Positions 46,370 through 57,456 of a DNA stretch of 64,000 nt are shown in pieces; the stretch's first letter is position 1, and every line of letters starts with the position of its first letter. The DNA is from Lenzites betulinus. Taxonomy: Eukaryota > Basidiomycota > Agaricomycetes > Polyporales > Polyporaceae. The translations under genes and the position numbers were made by a program. Location of the stretch: contig JABYQU010000005.1 in assembly GCA_022264855.1 (NCBI GenBank), forward strand, positions 992,001-1,056,000, given 5' to 3'. The notes under the pieces are model-generated. The model did no database searches, was not told the DNA's origin, and saw only the letters and a list, made by a program, of their open reading frames with translations.

Positions 46370-48508
46370 TCACGCCGAAGGCGTCCACTCGGACAGCCAC
46401 TTTTCTAGGTACTGCAGCGCCGTCTGCTGTACGTTCAGGACCTTCGGGCTCGCGGCGCCCTCGCGCGTCAGCAGGTCCGAGCAATGGAATCCGTCCGAGA
46501 GCAGGTGCGGCTGCGCGTCTGAGCCCATGCTCGTCGACCCGTCGGCTGCGACCGTCGCCTCGCGCCATGGGTCGTCTGCGGCGGCGCGAATCAGTAATGA
46601 CGGGCATGGTGAGCGGAAGAGGGCACCTACTGATGCCGTTTGCGAAGATGAGCCGTTGAGTCGTCGTGTTCCAGCCCCTGTACTCCGTGTTGAGCCCGCG
46701 CGCATTTGGGACCTCAACCGCGGAGGAGATGTTGGAGAATGCACCGGGGAAGCGGTACCCGCATTGACGCTGCAACGAACACGGGGATGAGTGGATGGGC
46801 GTAAACGAAGATGCACGACGCTTACCTCCCCCCACGAGGGGGTGACGAGGCGCGAGGTGATGGTGGGGTGCGTCTCCGGGGCGCCGTCGAAGTAGAATCC
46901 AAACTCGTTGCATCTGTGCGGCGCATGGTCATGAGTCGTGAAGTGGCGTGGTGCAGCAGAAGCGTGCTCACAAAAGCCATTGCCAGGACCGCTCAGCGTT
47001 CTGGAGGTAGTCGTACGACCAGAATGGATTCGTTGCATCGTATGTGCCCAGGCAAGTCCTACTCTGACTGTCAGTTATCGGAAGCATGCTGAAGTGCTGC
47101 TGCACGCGCGGCGAATTACGTACTCCACGTCGTCGTCGCCGCAAACTAGGCCCGTTGTTAGCCTGATGGGTAATGGTGTTGCAGAGTATGGAACCTACTT
47201 TCGCTGTAGTAAGAGGACTTCCAGTAGTTTCCCCATGCCTGTAGCGCGTGATCGAGGCCCCAGCCGGATGCTCCGGCACTCACGCCGCTCTTCACCTCCA
47301 GCGTGTCGCAGAATTCGTAAAATTCTGACCCCGGTCCGTCACTCGGTTGCATGCTCTGCCATGCCAAGAGGTTCTCCTGCACTATTTCGGGTTAGAGACT
47401 ATTGAACTAGAGCGAGTGTTGGATAAGGTAACTCACGTGCTGCCGCGAAGTCGTCGTTGTGCGCGAGGCCCTGGAGCCCGAACGTGCTCTTCAACGTGTT
47501 GATCTGGGTGCTGTCGTTCGAAGTGAGGACAGAGTCGACGTGGGTGATGACGGCCTCCATATCCGCCGAGCAGTTTGCGGGCATCGCTTGACGAATGGGT
47601 TCGAAGTAGCCCCAGAAGTCTCTGCATGGCAGGGCGGCGTTAGACGGGTGGAAACGTGCCGTGCGTTGAACTTACACAATGGCTTGGACTACAGCAGAAG
47701 ATGCAAATCCGGCATAGAAGACTTCGGGTTGACTGTAACAGGAGTCAGCGCATCACCCTGTACCCATAGGTAAAAATACATACTTGCTCATAGTATAGCT
47801 AACCAGGGCACCGCCATAGCTGCCCCCGGTTAGGATCCACGGCGCCTTGCCCGGAGCGAGCTGGTCGCCCCCGGGCATCGGAAGGTCAACATTTTGTGCG
47901 AAGTAAGCCAAGTCATCGATCGCCTGCTGCACGGTGTGCAGGCGCAGGCTCTGTACGGAGAGGTCCGGAAGCGGATTCGAGTCTCCGAAGAAGCGGTGTT
48001 CGAGGATCACAACGGCGCCGTTGAATTTTTGAGCGATCTGTCCATTGAGCGTAGAGTTCGCGAGGTAGTTGTAGTAGGCTGGGAACGCAATGAGCCGTGC
48101 GATCACATGAACGTCCATACTACGATATGGACTCACCCGATGCATCGACTTCTCCTGGCATGAATAGGATTATCGGGCCGCCTGGTGGTGACGTCAGAGA
48201 CGTTGGTAGAACGCGTGGTAAGAAAGCATACCGGGCTCGTAAAATTCGTACGTGTGCCAGTAGCGTTGGCGGAATGTGCCCAGACTCGGGTCGTTGTGGT
48301 CGACAAGTTGCTGGAAGACATAGCTGTAGTCGTAGGGTGGAAGCTGGGTGCCATTGCGGCTAACGACGGGCAGCTCCTCCGCTGGATGCTCGAGATGGGG
48401 AACGGAGGGTCTCAGCCGTGTCAATGCTGGACCCTTCGCACGAGCGCCGGGTCGCGCGGAGACAGAATGAAGGAGAATAACTAGGGAGAGGAATTGAATG
48501 AGCAGCAT
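46370..48508 (-). CDS. Serine peptidase family S28, secreted Pro-X carboxypeptidase-like (527 aa)
   Basis: Eleven exons run from 48508 to 46370: 48508-48232, 48181-48137, 48078-47784, 47732-47676, 47621-47437, 47381-47199, 47145-47124, 47058-46972, 46913-46826, 46769-46631, 46575-46370. They total 527 aa in frame. The signal peptide is MLLIQFLSLVILLHSVSA. S28 landmarks: FQQLVDHNDPSLGTFRQRYW, GGPIILFMPGEVDASG, VILEHRFFGDS, the nucleophile motif TGGSYGGAL (Ser about 194), QPEVFYAGFASSAVVQA, CNEFGFYFDGAP, NDPWREATV with the predicted catalytic Asp and DGFHCSDLL with the predicted catalytic His. The enzyme should be extracellular or vacuolar and cleave after proline. Exon 7 is only 22 bases. Several Asn-X-Ser/Thr sites suggest N-glycosylation. 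Confidence 0.93.
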
Positions 48509-49273
48509 GGTGGGGGATGATAGCACGCTCAATCTCAATACGAACCCTGCACAGGGAGGTTCATATACCGAGGGCTGACCCACGTATAGTTGAGCTTCGG
48601 AATGCCCGAGCATCGTCGGTATCAAAGTTCTGCCCTGGCACACATGCGGATACACGATGCAGACCTGGTCGCGTGTTGCTTCGCTCGTAACGATAAGAAC
48701 GAGCGTTTAGGCGGATTTACGGCGTCGGAGGCTGGTGTGAGGTCATGCTGCTGCACGGATCGCCAGAAGAAGATGTGGACCTTGCGTCTGCTTCGCGATG
48801 CGTTAGATCCGACGTTATGAAGACTAGGAGAGGTAATTACAGAACAGCTTAGCATGATGACGGAGGCGGTCATATGCCCCGAATGTTCACCGAGTCTCTG
48901 CCCTGTCCTGGGCCGCAAGTGGCTTGACTCTCCGAAGTAGCGTTTTCAGCGGTCCAGAGCTATAGAAAGTAAACATACGTGTTATCGCGGGTGCGGTTAA
49001 CGTACATTATCATCACCAGCGATGAGGTGAAAATCGTGCGTCTGTGGCGTGGATGAGATGTAGTAGAGCCGAAGAAGAGCCGATTGAGGCCGTCGCCTTC
49101 GGATCCTAACAAACATAAATACCGTCTACGAAGGCCGATATATTAGTCTGGAAGATACAAGTTTCATCTCGAGTAGCTTGAGTCAGGCGAAGTTTCATAG
49201 TGAGAGATATTCGGTAAGCAGAGAAGCGCTACAAAAAAAACTGGTACATTGCATTGAGTGACATAGAGACGTC
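48509..49273. other. Intergenic region
   Basis: 0.76 kb between the S28 gene start and the end of a small minus-strand gene. No open frame with features. It should contain the S28 promoter. Confidence 0.4.
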
Positions 49274-49585
49274 CTAGTCCTCGCCCTTCTTGGTCGGAGG
49301 GGCGTCATACGGTTTTGTATTGTGGGCGCCGCTGTTGACACGGCGGACGACGCCGCCCGGTTCGTGCCTCTCAGCGGTACCACTCTGACCCACGGAAGAG
49401 CCAGATGCTTGCAGAGTTGGCATAGTCTCTGAACGGATGAGAGAGTTACCAGCGTTCATGACGTCTCCGGGAGGGCGGAAGAACGTCGTGAGGTAGTATT
49501 TTAAGCCTGTGATCGGGTTTTAGGCACCGTCGTCGAGTAATGGGACGGTATACTCACAAGCAATGGTATCACGAATGTCATTCAT
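49274..49585 (-). CDS. Small hypothetical protein (86 aa), tentative
   Basis: Two exons, 49585-49558 and 49506-49274, joined by a 51-base intron (gtgagt...cag, phase 1), give 86 aa. The protein starts MNDIRDTIACLKYYLTTFFR, has a possible short amphipathic N-terminal helix, and continues Ser/Gly-rich with basic patches to PYDAPPTKKGED. No family recognised. It lies just downstream of the truncated oligoribonuclease on the same strand. A further frame immediately upstream (ending MFALTMDVQRNE at about 49580) is open and could belong to an upstream exon, so the start is uncertain. Confidence 0.35.
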
Positions 49586-49895
49586 TGCGCTGCACGTCCA
49601 TGGTCAGCGCAAACATGTAACTTCCGAACTGGACGACGTGCCGGTGCTTCGTATTGACGGCCCTCGGAGGCTGTCTCTGGCCCTGATACAGGGCTTTTGT
49701 AGCAATCTACAAGAGAGCTTGAGCACCAAACATGCAGTCCGAATTCAAAACCAGCATACCATAATGGATGTAACATCTGTTGTGGGGCCGAACATCAGCG
49801 ATACTCTCATCAAAGAAATCGGCCTGGTTTACATACCAAGTTGCCTAGAAAACGTTAGTACTAATTCCAACCCAACAAATCAAAAAACCGCGTAC

Positions 49896-50442
49896 TGGTA
49901 TTTGAGGTATGAGACGATCTCTGGCATGTGGCGTGCAAGGAATGCACGATCGAAATGAATAGAGCTCCCCCCAAGGTACGCAGTATGCTTGTAGGGGACC
50001 CATCTCCTGATGTACGCCATGACCTGATTGACGACGCCCTCTTTCGTATTCGAGGAGGCGATGCATGCGTCGGTCAATCCAGACTACGCATATATATGGT
50101 CAGTCGAAAAGGTTAACTTGGATTTCCGAGACCTACCTCGCGGTGCATTTGGATACAAGCAGGAACCATGCTATCTGTGCTGTGAGTCCGGTAAACCGAT
50201 GGTTCCCAGGAGTCAACGTACCCGTCTAGTACTACTTTGTCCGCATGGATAACCAGCTGCAACCCCTGCGCGTCAACCTCATTCCTTCCAAGATCGTCGG
50301 TAATAACGACCTGAATTCGATTCATTAGCGAGATACAAACACCAAGCGATACACATACGGCAATCTCAAGAATGATATCCGTGTCGGCGTTGAGACCCGT
50401 CGTTTCAAGGTCAATCCATACAATACGCTGCGGAGATGCCAT
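49896..50442 (-). pseudogene. REX2: Oligoribonuclease (DEDDh 3'-5' exonuclease) lacking its C-terminal part
   Basis: Four exons (50442-50359, 50310-50222, 50170-50137, 50083-49896) are well supported. MASPQRIVWIDLETTGLNAD carries DEDDh motif I (Asp-x-Glu). QLVIHADKVVLDGM, SGLTDACIASS and GGSSIHFDRAFLARHMPE (motif II) follow. Oligoribonuclease degrades 2-5 nt RNA to mononucleotides in cytosol or mitochondria. After SYLKYQ the expected DVSSIKEL...W block and motif III (HxxxxD, normally HRALDD) could not be found in any frame downstream. The only DVTSI-like remnant is out of frame near 49765. Either a distant or unusual last exon was missed or the gene has decayed. I label it a broken gene provisionally. 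Confidence 0.55.
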
Positions 50443-51035
50443 TCTCTTCAAGTTCGAGACAGGAATTCGAGGTTGGTGGTGAGACGAGGACTTGTAAGAT
50501 GTGGGGAGAACGAGGTCGTTGCGAGCAAGGACGCCATGTTTGCGTAGTAAATGTTCATGTTGAAGAGGTGGCAGGGGGAAGAGGCGGCCCCCTAGCAGTG
50601 TCCGTGCAGAAGCAGGTCTCATATACGAGAAAGCACGACGTCGGAGATCGAATTATTGCATGTTTAACGGTCAGGTGATCGCGAATCCCTTCGCCGACAC
50701 CCGGCATTGCAATATATTCTGGACTCCGATGGACTTTTTGCAACATATACTGCTTGGCAACTTTGGTCGAAACTATCACGGTAGGTGAGTACTGTAATTT
50801 CCAGGCAGAAATCGATATACTATCCAACGACCAGGATCAATGGTTATGCTACTATGGGGATCGTTCCACTGGTGAACTAGCGCGAAAGAGGAACATTGAA
50901 GAGCGCAAACCCATCGAAAGGCTCACTGGCAGTAGCTTGATACTAGTAGCTAGATGTTTGTTAGTGAATCTGGTATCGGATTTGAGAGGAACAGTGGGTT
51001 CACCTTTATTGCCGTTCAGTACTCAGTACTCAGTC
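50443..51035. other. Intergenic region
   Basis: About 0.6 kb between the oligoribonuclease start (50442) and the end of the HET gene (51036), both on the minus strand. It probably holds the exonuclease promoter and the HET 3' UTR. No gene recognised. Confidence 0.4.
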
Positions 51036-53171
51036 TTAGTCTAGCCGGACCTTCATCCTCTTCATGTGCCCCTGGACTCGGACGATCCCGGTCATGTCGT
51101 CCGGCATGGTTTTCCTTTTCAATAGAGACAGCACGTCCTTGACCACAACATACGCCTGGTAGGTGCAGAGATGCCTCGGGTTCCCCGCCTCCTCTTCCAT
51201 GCCGTACCTTAATGCCGCCACGCCACTCGTTAAATGGCCTCCGAGGTGATCGTGCACAAACAGCAACATGTTACATTCCCAGGTTGTCTCCTCCCTGTGA
51301 CCGTTAACAGTTCCTACTTGGGCGATGTAGTCTTCTCCAGACGTGACATCGTGCAGGAAGAAGGATGGCGGTGTGGTTGCGTCAAACCCGAATTTCACGG
51401 TCTCGTGCAGGCAGAAAGCAAAATATTCCGCAAGTAGACCGGCATCGGTGCATACAGCGAGTGGACGACTGGTGCCGCTCAAACGCGCAGGAGTATGGCC
51501 CATTAGCGTAGACGGCGCCCAACGGAAACCAGGAGCAGAGAGTCGTGGGATGTTGGAGAATGGGAGAGAGTCGTCCACGGCCCCTAGCTCCCGAAGCAGG
51601 TGCGGCAAACGTTCTTCGGATGGGAGCGCGACTAGCACCCCCGCATCAACATTGAGCAGGCCGGCGACGGCCAACGTTTCGTCGCTTGGACGACTTGTCG
51701 AACGCCATTGCAGCGAGGAAAAGACATCGGTCAGGGTGAAATTGGGGGTCGCGAGGGGAGAAGTCGAGGAGCGGAAGCGTCGGAGACTGATAAGTTTGCT
51801 TTTCAGGCGTCTATGCACGGCGTTAGACAAGTATTCGATATCGAAACCTTCTTCCAACTTGTCCATGTCGACTAGCCCGCCTGCAAATTCGAACAACACT
51901 CGCCGCGCGAGTACGCCCTCTTGAAACGTCCACAGCCGCTGCATCCACCCAGCCGTCAAAATTCGGAACATCTTCTCCACGCGCCCGGCCGTGAAGGGGA
52001 CAGTTCGGATTTGCGCGTCGAGGACAAGGACATGGCTTGCATCACGATATGTCTGGGCCATCAGCGCGATAGCCTTCTTGCGCTGCTCCCGTACAGATGG
52101 GACGCAGAGGGCGTCCATCCAGAATGCCCCTCTAGGGTTCAGGGACTGGACGAGCGGGGCAATTCGTCGAAGCTGACATTGCGGTAGGCCAACCTCTGTG
52201 GTGCTTCCCAGCCCATCCGCCCACACGTGCGAAAGCGCTACAAATGATGTTTGATCCGCGATGGAGGTGATGATGCTCTCGCCGTCGGGGGAAAGCTGCA
52301 CGACGGGGATCGTGTCTGCGGTCAGCGCATCGAGAACGGTGTTTAGAGAGGGCTTGAGAAATGCACAGGTACAGTCGGGGGAGACGTGCGCTGGTTTGTA
52401 ATCACTTGTGTCAATATTGTTGGTTGCGCAATTTATGGGGGAACAGGTGGCGTGTCCACGGGAAGAGCTGCCGTGGGATGGATGTGTGAAAGCATACGAG
52501 AGGACGCATGGATATTCAGAGAGGATAGAGAGCGTAAAGGGACACCATCCGTCCGCAACCATCTTGTCAATCATGGGCCGCAGGGATGAGGCGAATGCCC
52601 CAAGTCTTGGCTGTTCGAGGGTGGGTAGTTGCCATTTCGAAGACCATAGCCCAATGATGGCGGAGCAGGTAGCGTACACGGCGTCGAGAACGCAAGCCGC
52701 CTGGGCGTAAAGCTGTGCAGCAACAAGCGAGTCGCCCGCAAGCTGGGGTAATCGCTCGAATGCTTGGTTCGTGGTCGCCATCTCAAACATCATTGAACCT
52801 CCCATGATGGCTTTCTTCACCCCGAAAACCCAGTGTGACGCATCCTCCCAGGTTTGGATCTGAAGGGTACGCTGCCTCCAGTCCGTCAGAAGGTTCATCA
52901 CGCCTTCCTGTGCCACAACCATCCCGCCGGTAAGAGTGTCCTTACGCAGCAGTTGCCGCTCGGCAATCTTGATTTCCAAGGCGGACTCGAGGACACCAAA
53001 AATGAGGAGACTCTGAAGTTGACATGCCGTGTGTGGGGCTCGGGGATACCTGGCTCTCCTTTGTTGAATGTAGTGTTGTGTGGAGAGAAGAGGAAAGCCG
53101 TCATGAGTACCGCCTAGCCAGGGTACTTCGAAGAAAAGGAAAAGCGATGATGTACGAGTAGCATCGTCCAT
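51036..53171 (-). CDS. Heterokaryon-incompatibility (HET) domain protein, intronless (711 aa)
   Basis: A single uninterrupted frame of 711 aa, unlike its heavily split neighbours. HET-domain blocks lie in the middle: FVALSHVWADGLGSTTEVGL, LPQCQLRRI, FWMDALCVPS, IALMAQTYRDASHVLVLDA and GWMQRLWTFQEGVLARRVL. The N-terminal 300 residues and C-terminal 250 residues show no recognised domain. The start is the ATG at 53171; ten more in-frame codons upstream begin with TTG. In ascomycetes, HET domains trigger programmed cell death when non-self alleles meet. In basidiomycetes such genes form large families of mostly unknown role. No NACHT, WD or TPR partner module was seen in this chain. Confidence 0.85.
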   Translation of the reverse strand: MDDATRTSSLFLFFEVPWLGGTHDGFPLLSTQHYIQQRRARYPRAPHTACQLQSLLIFGVLESALEIKIAERQLLRKDTLTGGMVVAQEGVMNLLTDWRQRTLQIQTWEDASHWVFGVKKAIMGGSMMFEMATTNQAFERLPQLAGDSLVAAQLYAQAACVLDAVYATCSAIIGLWSSKWQLPTLEQPRLGAFASSLRPMIDKMVADGWCPFTLSILSEYPCVLSYAFTHPSHGSSSRGHATCSPINCATNNIDTSDYKPAHVSPDCTCAFLKPSLNTVLDALTADTIPVVQLSPDGESIITSIADQTSFVALSHVWADGLGSTTEVGLPQCQLRRIAPLVQSLNPRGAFWMDALCVPSVREQRKKAIALMAQTYRDASHVLVLDAQIRTVPFTAGRVEKMFRILTAGWMQRLWTFQEGVLARRVLFEFAGGLVDMDKLEEGFDIEYLSNAVHRRLKSKLISLRRFRSSTSPLATPNFTLTDVFSSLQWRSTSRPSDETLAVAGLLNVDAGVLVALPSEERLPHLLRELGAVDDSLPFSNIPRLSAPGFRWAPSTLMGHTPARLSGTSRPLAVCTDAGLLAEYFAFCLHETVKFGFDATTPPSFFLHDVTSGEDYIAQVGTVNGHREETTWECNMLLFVHDHLGGHLTSGVAALRYGMEEEAGNPRHLCTYQAYVVVKDVLSLLKRKTMPDDMTGIVRVQGHMKRMKVRLD

Positions 53172-53475
53172 GGTCTGGAGGTGGAGATCTGTTATCAACA
53201 CGAGTGCAACAAAGTCGGCCTACCTAGGTAGAAACAGGCGCGCATTTCCACGGCAGCACTGCCTTCAAGTGCTGTTGTACTTTGCGGGACGTTCAAGTTT
53301 GTGCGCTTTGTAATAAGTGGCATCCTTTGGACTTGTGTGCTCATAGCACTGTCCGGGGAGATTCGGGCGCCATCCACTGATTGGGGACATGAATACGGCA
53401 GAATGAAGTAAATTGTGGCATGGCATTATTCTGCAAGTCCGACACTGACTCTGACATAGATTATAAAGGGAGATG

Positions 53476-54120
53476 TTACAAGGCACCGGTCGCGCGCGCC
53501 TGGTTGCGGTCGACAGTGAACAACCCAACCGTGGTTGTCGCCGTCGCCGTAGCCGTGTCGGTGTCTGTTGTGTACGACGTCACAGTGGCCGTACGCGTCC
53601 CCGTCGTCGTAGCCGTCACCGTGCGGGTTATGGAGCTGGTGGTCGTGCTCGTGTCCGTGCAGGACAGCGTCGCGCGGGCGGTGGTGGTAGCGGTGAGCGT
53701 TGTCTTTTCGGTGCTCGTGCTCGTTGCCGTACTCGTGACCGTGCGGGTCGTGTAGTCGGTGGACGTCGAGGTGCGGGTGACGGCGATGGTGGTGGTAGGT
53801 GTTTCGACCGCGCGAACTACGACGACGTCGCGTGGGGCGTAGTCGTCGCGTTTGCGTTCAGGGGTGGCGATTACGGTAGTGGTCTTCGTGTACGTGAATG
53901 TAGACGTCGGCCTCAGGACGGTGGTGGTGATGGACGCCGCAGGGCATGGTGCGATAGCGCCAGAGTATGAGCTTGGTGCTTTATACCCACTGGCTTGGGT
54001 ATTTTGCTAGAGAGGGTCAGGAAACTTCCCAAATAAAATGGCCAATGGCACGAGCGTACCTATGACGTTTGCGCCGAGCGCAGCAAGCACGGTCAACACG
54101 AGGACAGATTTGGATGCGAT
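53476..54120 (-). pseudogene. Decayed inverted copy of the Thr-rich secreted protein gene
   Basis: The minus strand closely matches the gene at 34996-35645, including its intron and the terminal ATGAL stop. Damage: the start ATG-TTC is missing (the sequence reads agtatcgcatcc where the parent has atgttcgcatcc), and no in-frame ATG lies upstream before a stop. In exon 2 a two-base loss near 53988-53992 shifts the frame so that KYPSQWV is followed at once by a stop. The Thr-rich body downstream stays largely open. It lies next to the HET gene, about 18 kb from the parent and in opposite orientation, so an inverted or dispersed duplication followed by decay is likely. Confidence 0.8.
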
Positions 54121-55593
54121 ACTAGCACCTACTAGTACAACGGCGTGTTGTCAGTTGTCAGGCTATGCATCATGCTTATAGGCTGTACTTACATCTACCC
54201 CGAAAGGACCTCTTCGGTAGCAGCGTGCATATATCCCTCAGCCACGCATGCCGACACAGACTACTCACGACCAGGCTTCCGAAACCTGTCAGGCCGAGGC
54301 GGAACATACCTTCACGAACCAACAAATATAAGTTTAGCCCAACCTGACCGACTCTTAAAGCTTCAAAGCTCCTAAGCCTGAAATTCGAAAGCTGAGCACT
54401 GAACGTTTGAACACAGCCTGCGTCGCAGTCGCGCCCAGCACGCCCCCTCCACCGCCCCACCGTCTCGCCTCGCACTTCATCCATCGTTGCAAATGCCCAC
54501 ATTCTGTAAGCGTACCAGTGGGTATACATCGTTCACGAGATACGGGGGCCACCGGGAAGAAAGCGGAAGTGAAACGGAACACTAGTAGCACAACGGAAGG
54601 TATTAGTAAGGCAGACGGCGCGCGGGCGACCGACAGAGAGCGGCAGGTTAGTGCACCGGGGGAATGTCGCAAGCCTGGACGGGAAGACCTCCGTCGGAGG
54701 AGGGCGTCCGAGAGCGTCTGAGGCGCATGGGAGATGCAACAGGCCCTTTTGGGGAGTGGGCTGACGCGTCGTACGAGCAAGAGGACGAAGACGGATACCT
54801 GCACCAAAAGACGGCTCCGACTGTTACTGAGAACTTGCTGCGTCGAATTGCGAGACGGTTCTGGAGATCATGATGTATCGATACATCATGGTAGGTGCCA
54901 GGCCACATCGCAGGCGGTGGGAAGCTAGCTGCCGCTTCGAGCGTTGATCAAACCTTGTGCCGCGGTGATGTTACTAGTAGTGTATTGCCACTTCCACACA
55001 TTCTCTCAATTGTGTATGAACGGAACACCACCGGATGCTGTGCTACACTACGCAAAGAAGACCATGGACATCCGATAAACGCAGAGGTTCACAATCTTCA
55101 TGCCTGCTATAGTTATCCTGTCCTATAGGGGCTCTAACCTCTGGGGCAAAGAGCATCGGATTTGTGGACTGGAGTCTGTTCGTATCACGGATATTACGAG
55201 CCTTGTCGACATTACGCATGCAACTTCCCAAACTTAGCAGCCGCCCCATTTCCCGGCGTAACCACTGTTAACCGTCCCCGCATTTTCAATGTTTTTGAAC
55301 GCTGAACAGTCAGGAAAACAGGCGCCGCGTCAGCAAAAACAGTCACAGTGCGTGGACCGCTCTCCATATTCGGCAGTGGCACGCAAACGCCAACGGTCTG
55401 GGGGCGCGTAAAGTGTAAAAGCGGCGGAAAGCGGCCAGAAAGCGTAGGATGTTCCCACCATCTTATTCAGCATCCACCTCGTTCACCTTCACTGATCCAT
55501 CCTTCTGGCGCCTTCGCGTCAAGGGGGCCGCCGCTTGCGCCTTTTCTACAGTGTTCGCCCGTCGCAGCCTCGATAACGCCTTTGGTAGCCAAG
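54121..55593. other. Intergenic region with one possible small ORF
   Basis: About 1.5 kb between the pseudogene and the nitroreductase gene. Apart from the small frame at 54664-54873, no coding signal was recognised. The last 250 bases before 55594 are pyrimidine-rich, as in many fungal promoters of expressed genes. Confidence 0.4.
54664..54873 (+). CDS. Possible small charged protein (69 aa), tentative
   Basis: An ATG-initiated frame encodes a charged 69-residue protein (MSQAWTGRPPSEEGVRERLR...ENLLRRIARRFWRS). The central acidic part and amphipathic basic C-terminal helix look protein-like, unlike the Arg/Pro noise elsewhere. An upstream exon is possible: there is an ATG at about 54492, a GTAAGC donor at about 54506 and an acceptor at about 54648. 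No family recognised. Confidence 0.3.
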   Translation: MSQAWTGRPPSEEGVRERLRRMGDATGPFGEWADASYEQEDEDGYLHQKTAPTVTENLLRRIARRFWRS

Positions 55594-56468
55594 ATGATCC
55601 GCCTCCCATCGATTTCGCTCGCATATAAGGCCCCTCGCCAGGCTGTGGGCCTCCTCAACTCACTTCGTCCAGCACTTCTCTCCTCCAGCATCCGCACCAC
55701 CGTTTCTCTTCCTCGCACCCAACTCCGCACGAACATGTCTGGCTCTGCTGCTTTCCTCGAGGCCGTCAAGGCGCGCCGCTCCGTCTACACCATCAGCTCG
55801 GACTCCACCATCCCCGACGAGAAGATTGAGGAGATCATCGCGACCGCCGTCAAGCACGCGCCCTCCTCCTTCAACGTCCAGAGCAGCCGCGTATGTCTTT
55901 CAGTGCATCCCGTGCACAATGCGTCCGCTGACATGTGTCCCGCATCGCCAGGCTGTCCTCCTCCTTGGCGACGAGCACAAGAAGCTGTGGGACATCACCA
56001 TCGAGGTCCTCAAGGGCCTCGTGCCCGCCGAGCAGTTCCCCACGACCGAGGCCAAGATCAAGGGCTTCGCCGCCGGCCACGGCACCGTCCTCTTCTTCGA
56101 GGACCAGGAGAGCATCAAAGACCTCGCAACGCGCATCCCCCTCTACCAGGACCGCTTCCCGACCTGGTCCGAGCACGCTAGCGTACGTCCCCCTTCCTCC
56201 GCGCGCATGTCCTCAGGTTGCTCACGCGTTCGGCATACAGGGGATCCTCCAGTACATCGTCTGGACCGCGCTCGAGGCGGAGGGCCTCGGCGCCAGCCTG
56301 CAGCACTACAACCCGCTCATCACGCCGCAGGTCCTCGCGACGTGGAAGCTCCCGACCTCGTGGGCACTCGTCTCGCAGCTCGTGTTCGGCAAGCCGACCG
56401 CGCCCGCGGGCGAAAAGTCGTTCGAGCCTGTCGAGGGCAAGCGTTTCCTCACGTTCGGCAAGAAGTAG
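55594..56468 (+). CDS. Nitroreductase-family protein, Frm2/Hbn1-like (251 aa)
   Basis: Exons 55594-55890, 55952-56182 and 56241-56468 give 251 aa. The nitroreductase fold is shown by FLEAVKARRSVYTISSDSTI, IIATAVKHAPSSFNVQSSR (FMN-binding region), LLLGDEHKKLWDI, AAGHGTVLFFEDQE, LYQDRFPTWSEHASG, VWTALEAEGLGASLQHYNPL and RFLTFGKK. This pattern matches the small fungal Frm2/Hbn1 branch, which uses FMN and NAD(P)H and has been linked to nitro compounds, lipid signalling and oxidative stress. The first 47 residues (MIRLPSISLAYKAPRQAVGL..., basic and Ser-rich) look like a mitochondrial presequence. The internal ATG at 55735 would give a cytosolic form. A competing acceptor at 56216 would leave a 34-base intron and is unlikely. 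Confidence 0.9.
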
Positions 56469-57456
56469 ATGGTCCTGGAGTAGAACACTCGTATCATAAT
56501 CACATCTGTATTATAACAAGGACTGTACACCCGGGATAGATGAGGAATAATCTCATGTTGTCGTGTCGCACATTCTTCAGTGGTGTGACTTTTAAATACA
56601 ACCAGAAACAGATGCTTGATAAACTTGAAAGATTGGACTCCTACTTCCTCATTCCTTCTTGCGGTAGTCATCACTAGCGTCCCCTTGTAAAAATTCTGAA
56701 CCGCCAACAGTTCTGCACACACGGCCGCAACTTTAAGGAGCAACCACAGCACAGCCCGACGAGCCGCAAAGTGTGCAAATCCGTCCGCGCCGTCCCCGAA
56801 CTCGACAGACGTATCGATGGAGATGTTGAGCGCCCCTAAAAGCGGGCAAGATCGTAGTGGCCACGGCTAGGATATGGCCGCATACGATGAGAAGCTCGCG
56901 AGGCATGTACCAGCTGAGTGGGCTTGCAGGTTAATTTAGCCTGTCCGGTAGGGAGACTTCGGAGGAGTAGTAACAAGGTTCAGGTAGTAGGCGCGCCGTC
57001 TACTAAGCATCTGTGGAAATATAATCTGGTTTAATAAATGCATGACATTCCAAAGTTGCCGCTGAGGGTGGTGGCTAGTCTCCAGATTTAAAAGAAGGAA
57101 GCCTGCAGCTGATTCCTTGTTTGTCTAGTTGGAGAGAGAAGTGGCTGACAGTGACATCTGCGTATGAAATTCCCAGCGTCGCGGCGGTCTGGGCCGGGCG
57201 GCTGTGTCGATTAGGCTGACTTGCACGCCGGAGACTGCGCCTACACGCTCATACATATCGTGACAAGCCTGTGATCAAAGCATAGAAGATGTTATACAAA
57301 TAGAGATACAAAGATAAACACATACACAGACCCCACAACACATCCCAGCGAACACAGCATGCACCACAGTCCCACCTCCGAGTCAGTCGACGATCCACAT
57401 ACCTCAGCCGAGGGTATCATAGATCGCATGTCCGATGAATCCGTGCCGCAGACTTT
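56469..57456. other. Convergent intergenic region
   Basis: About 1 kb between the nitroreductase (+) and the second CFEM gene (-). No gene, repeat or RNA was recognised. Confidence 0.4.
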
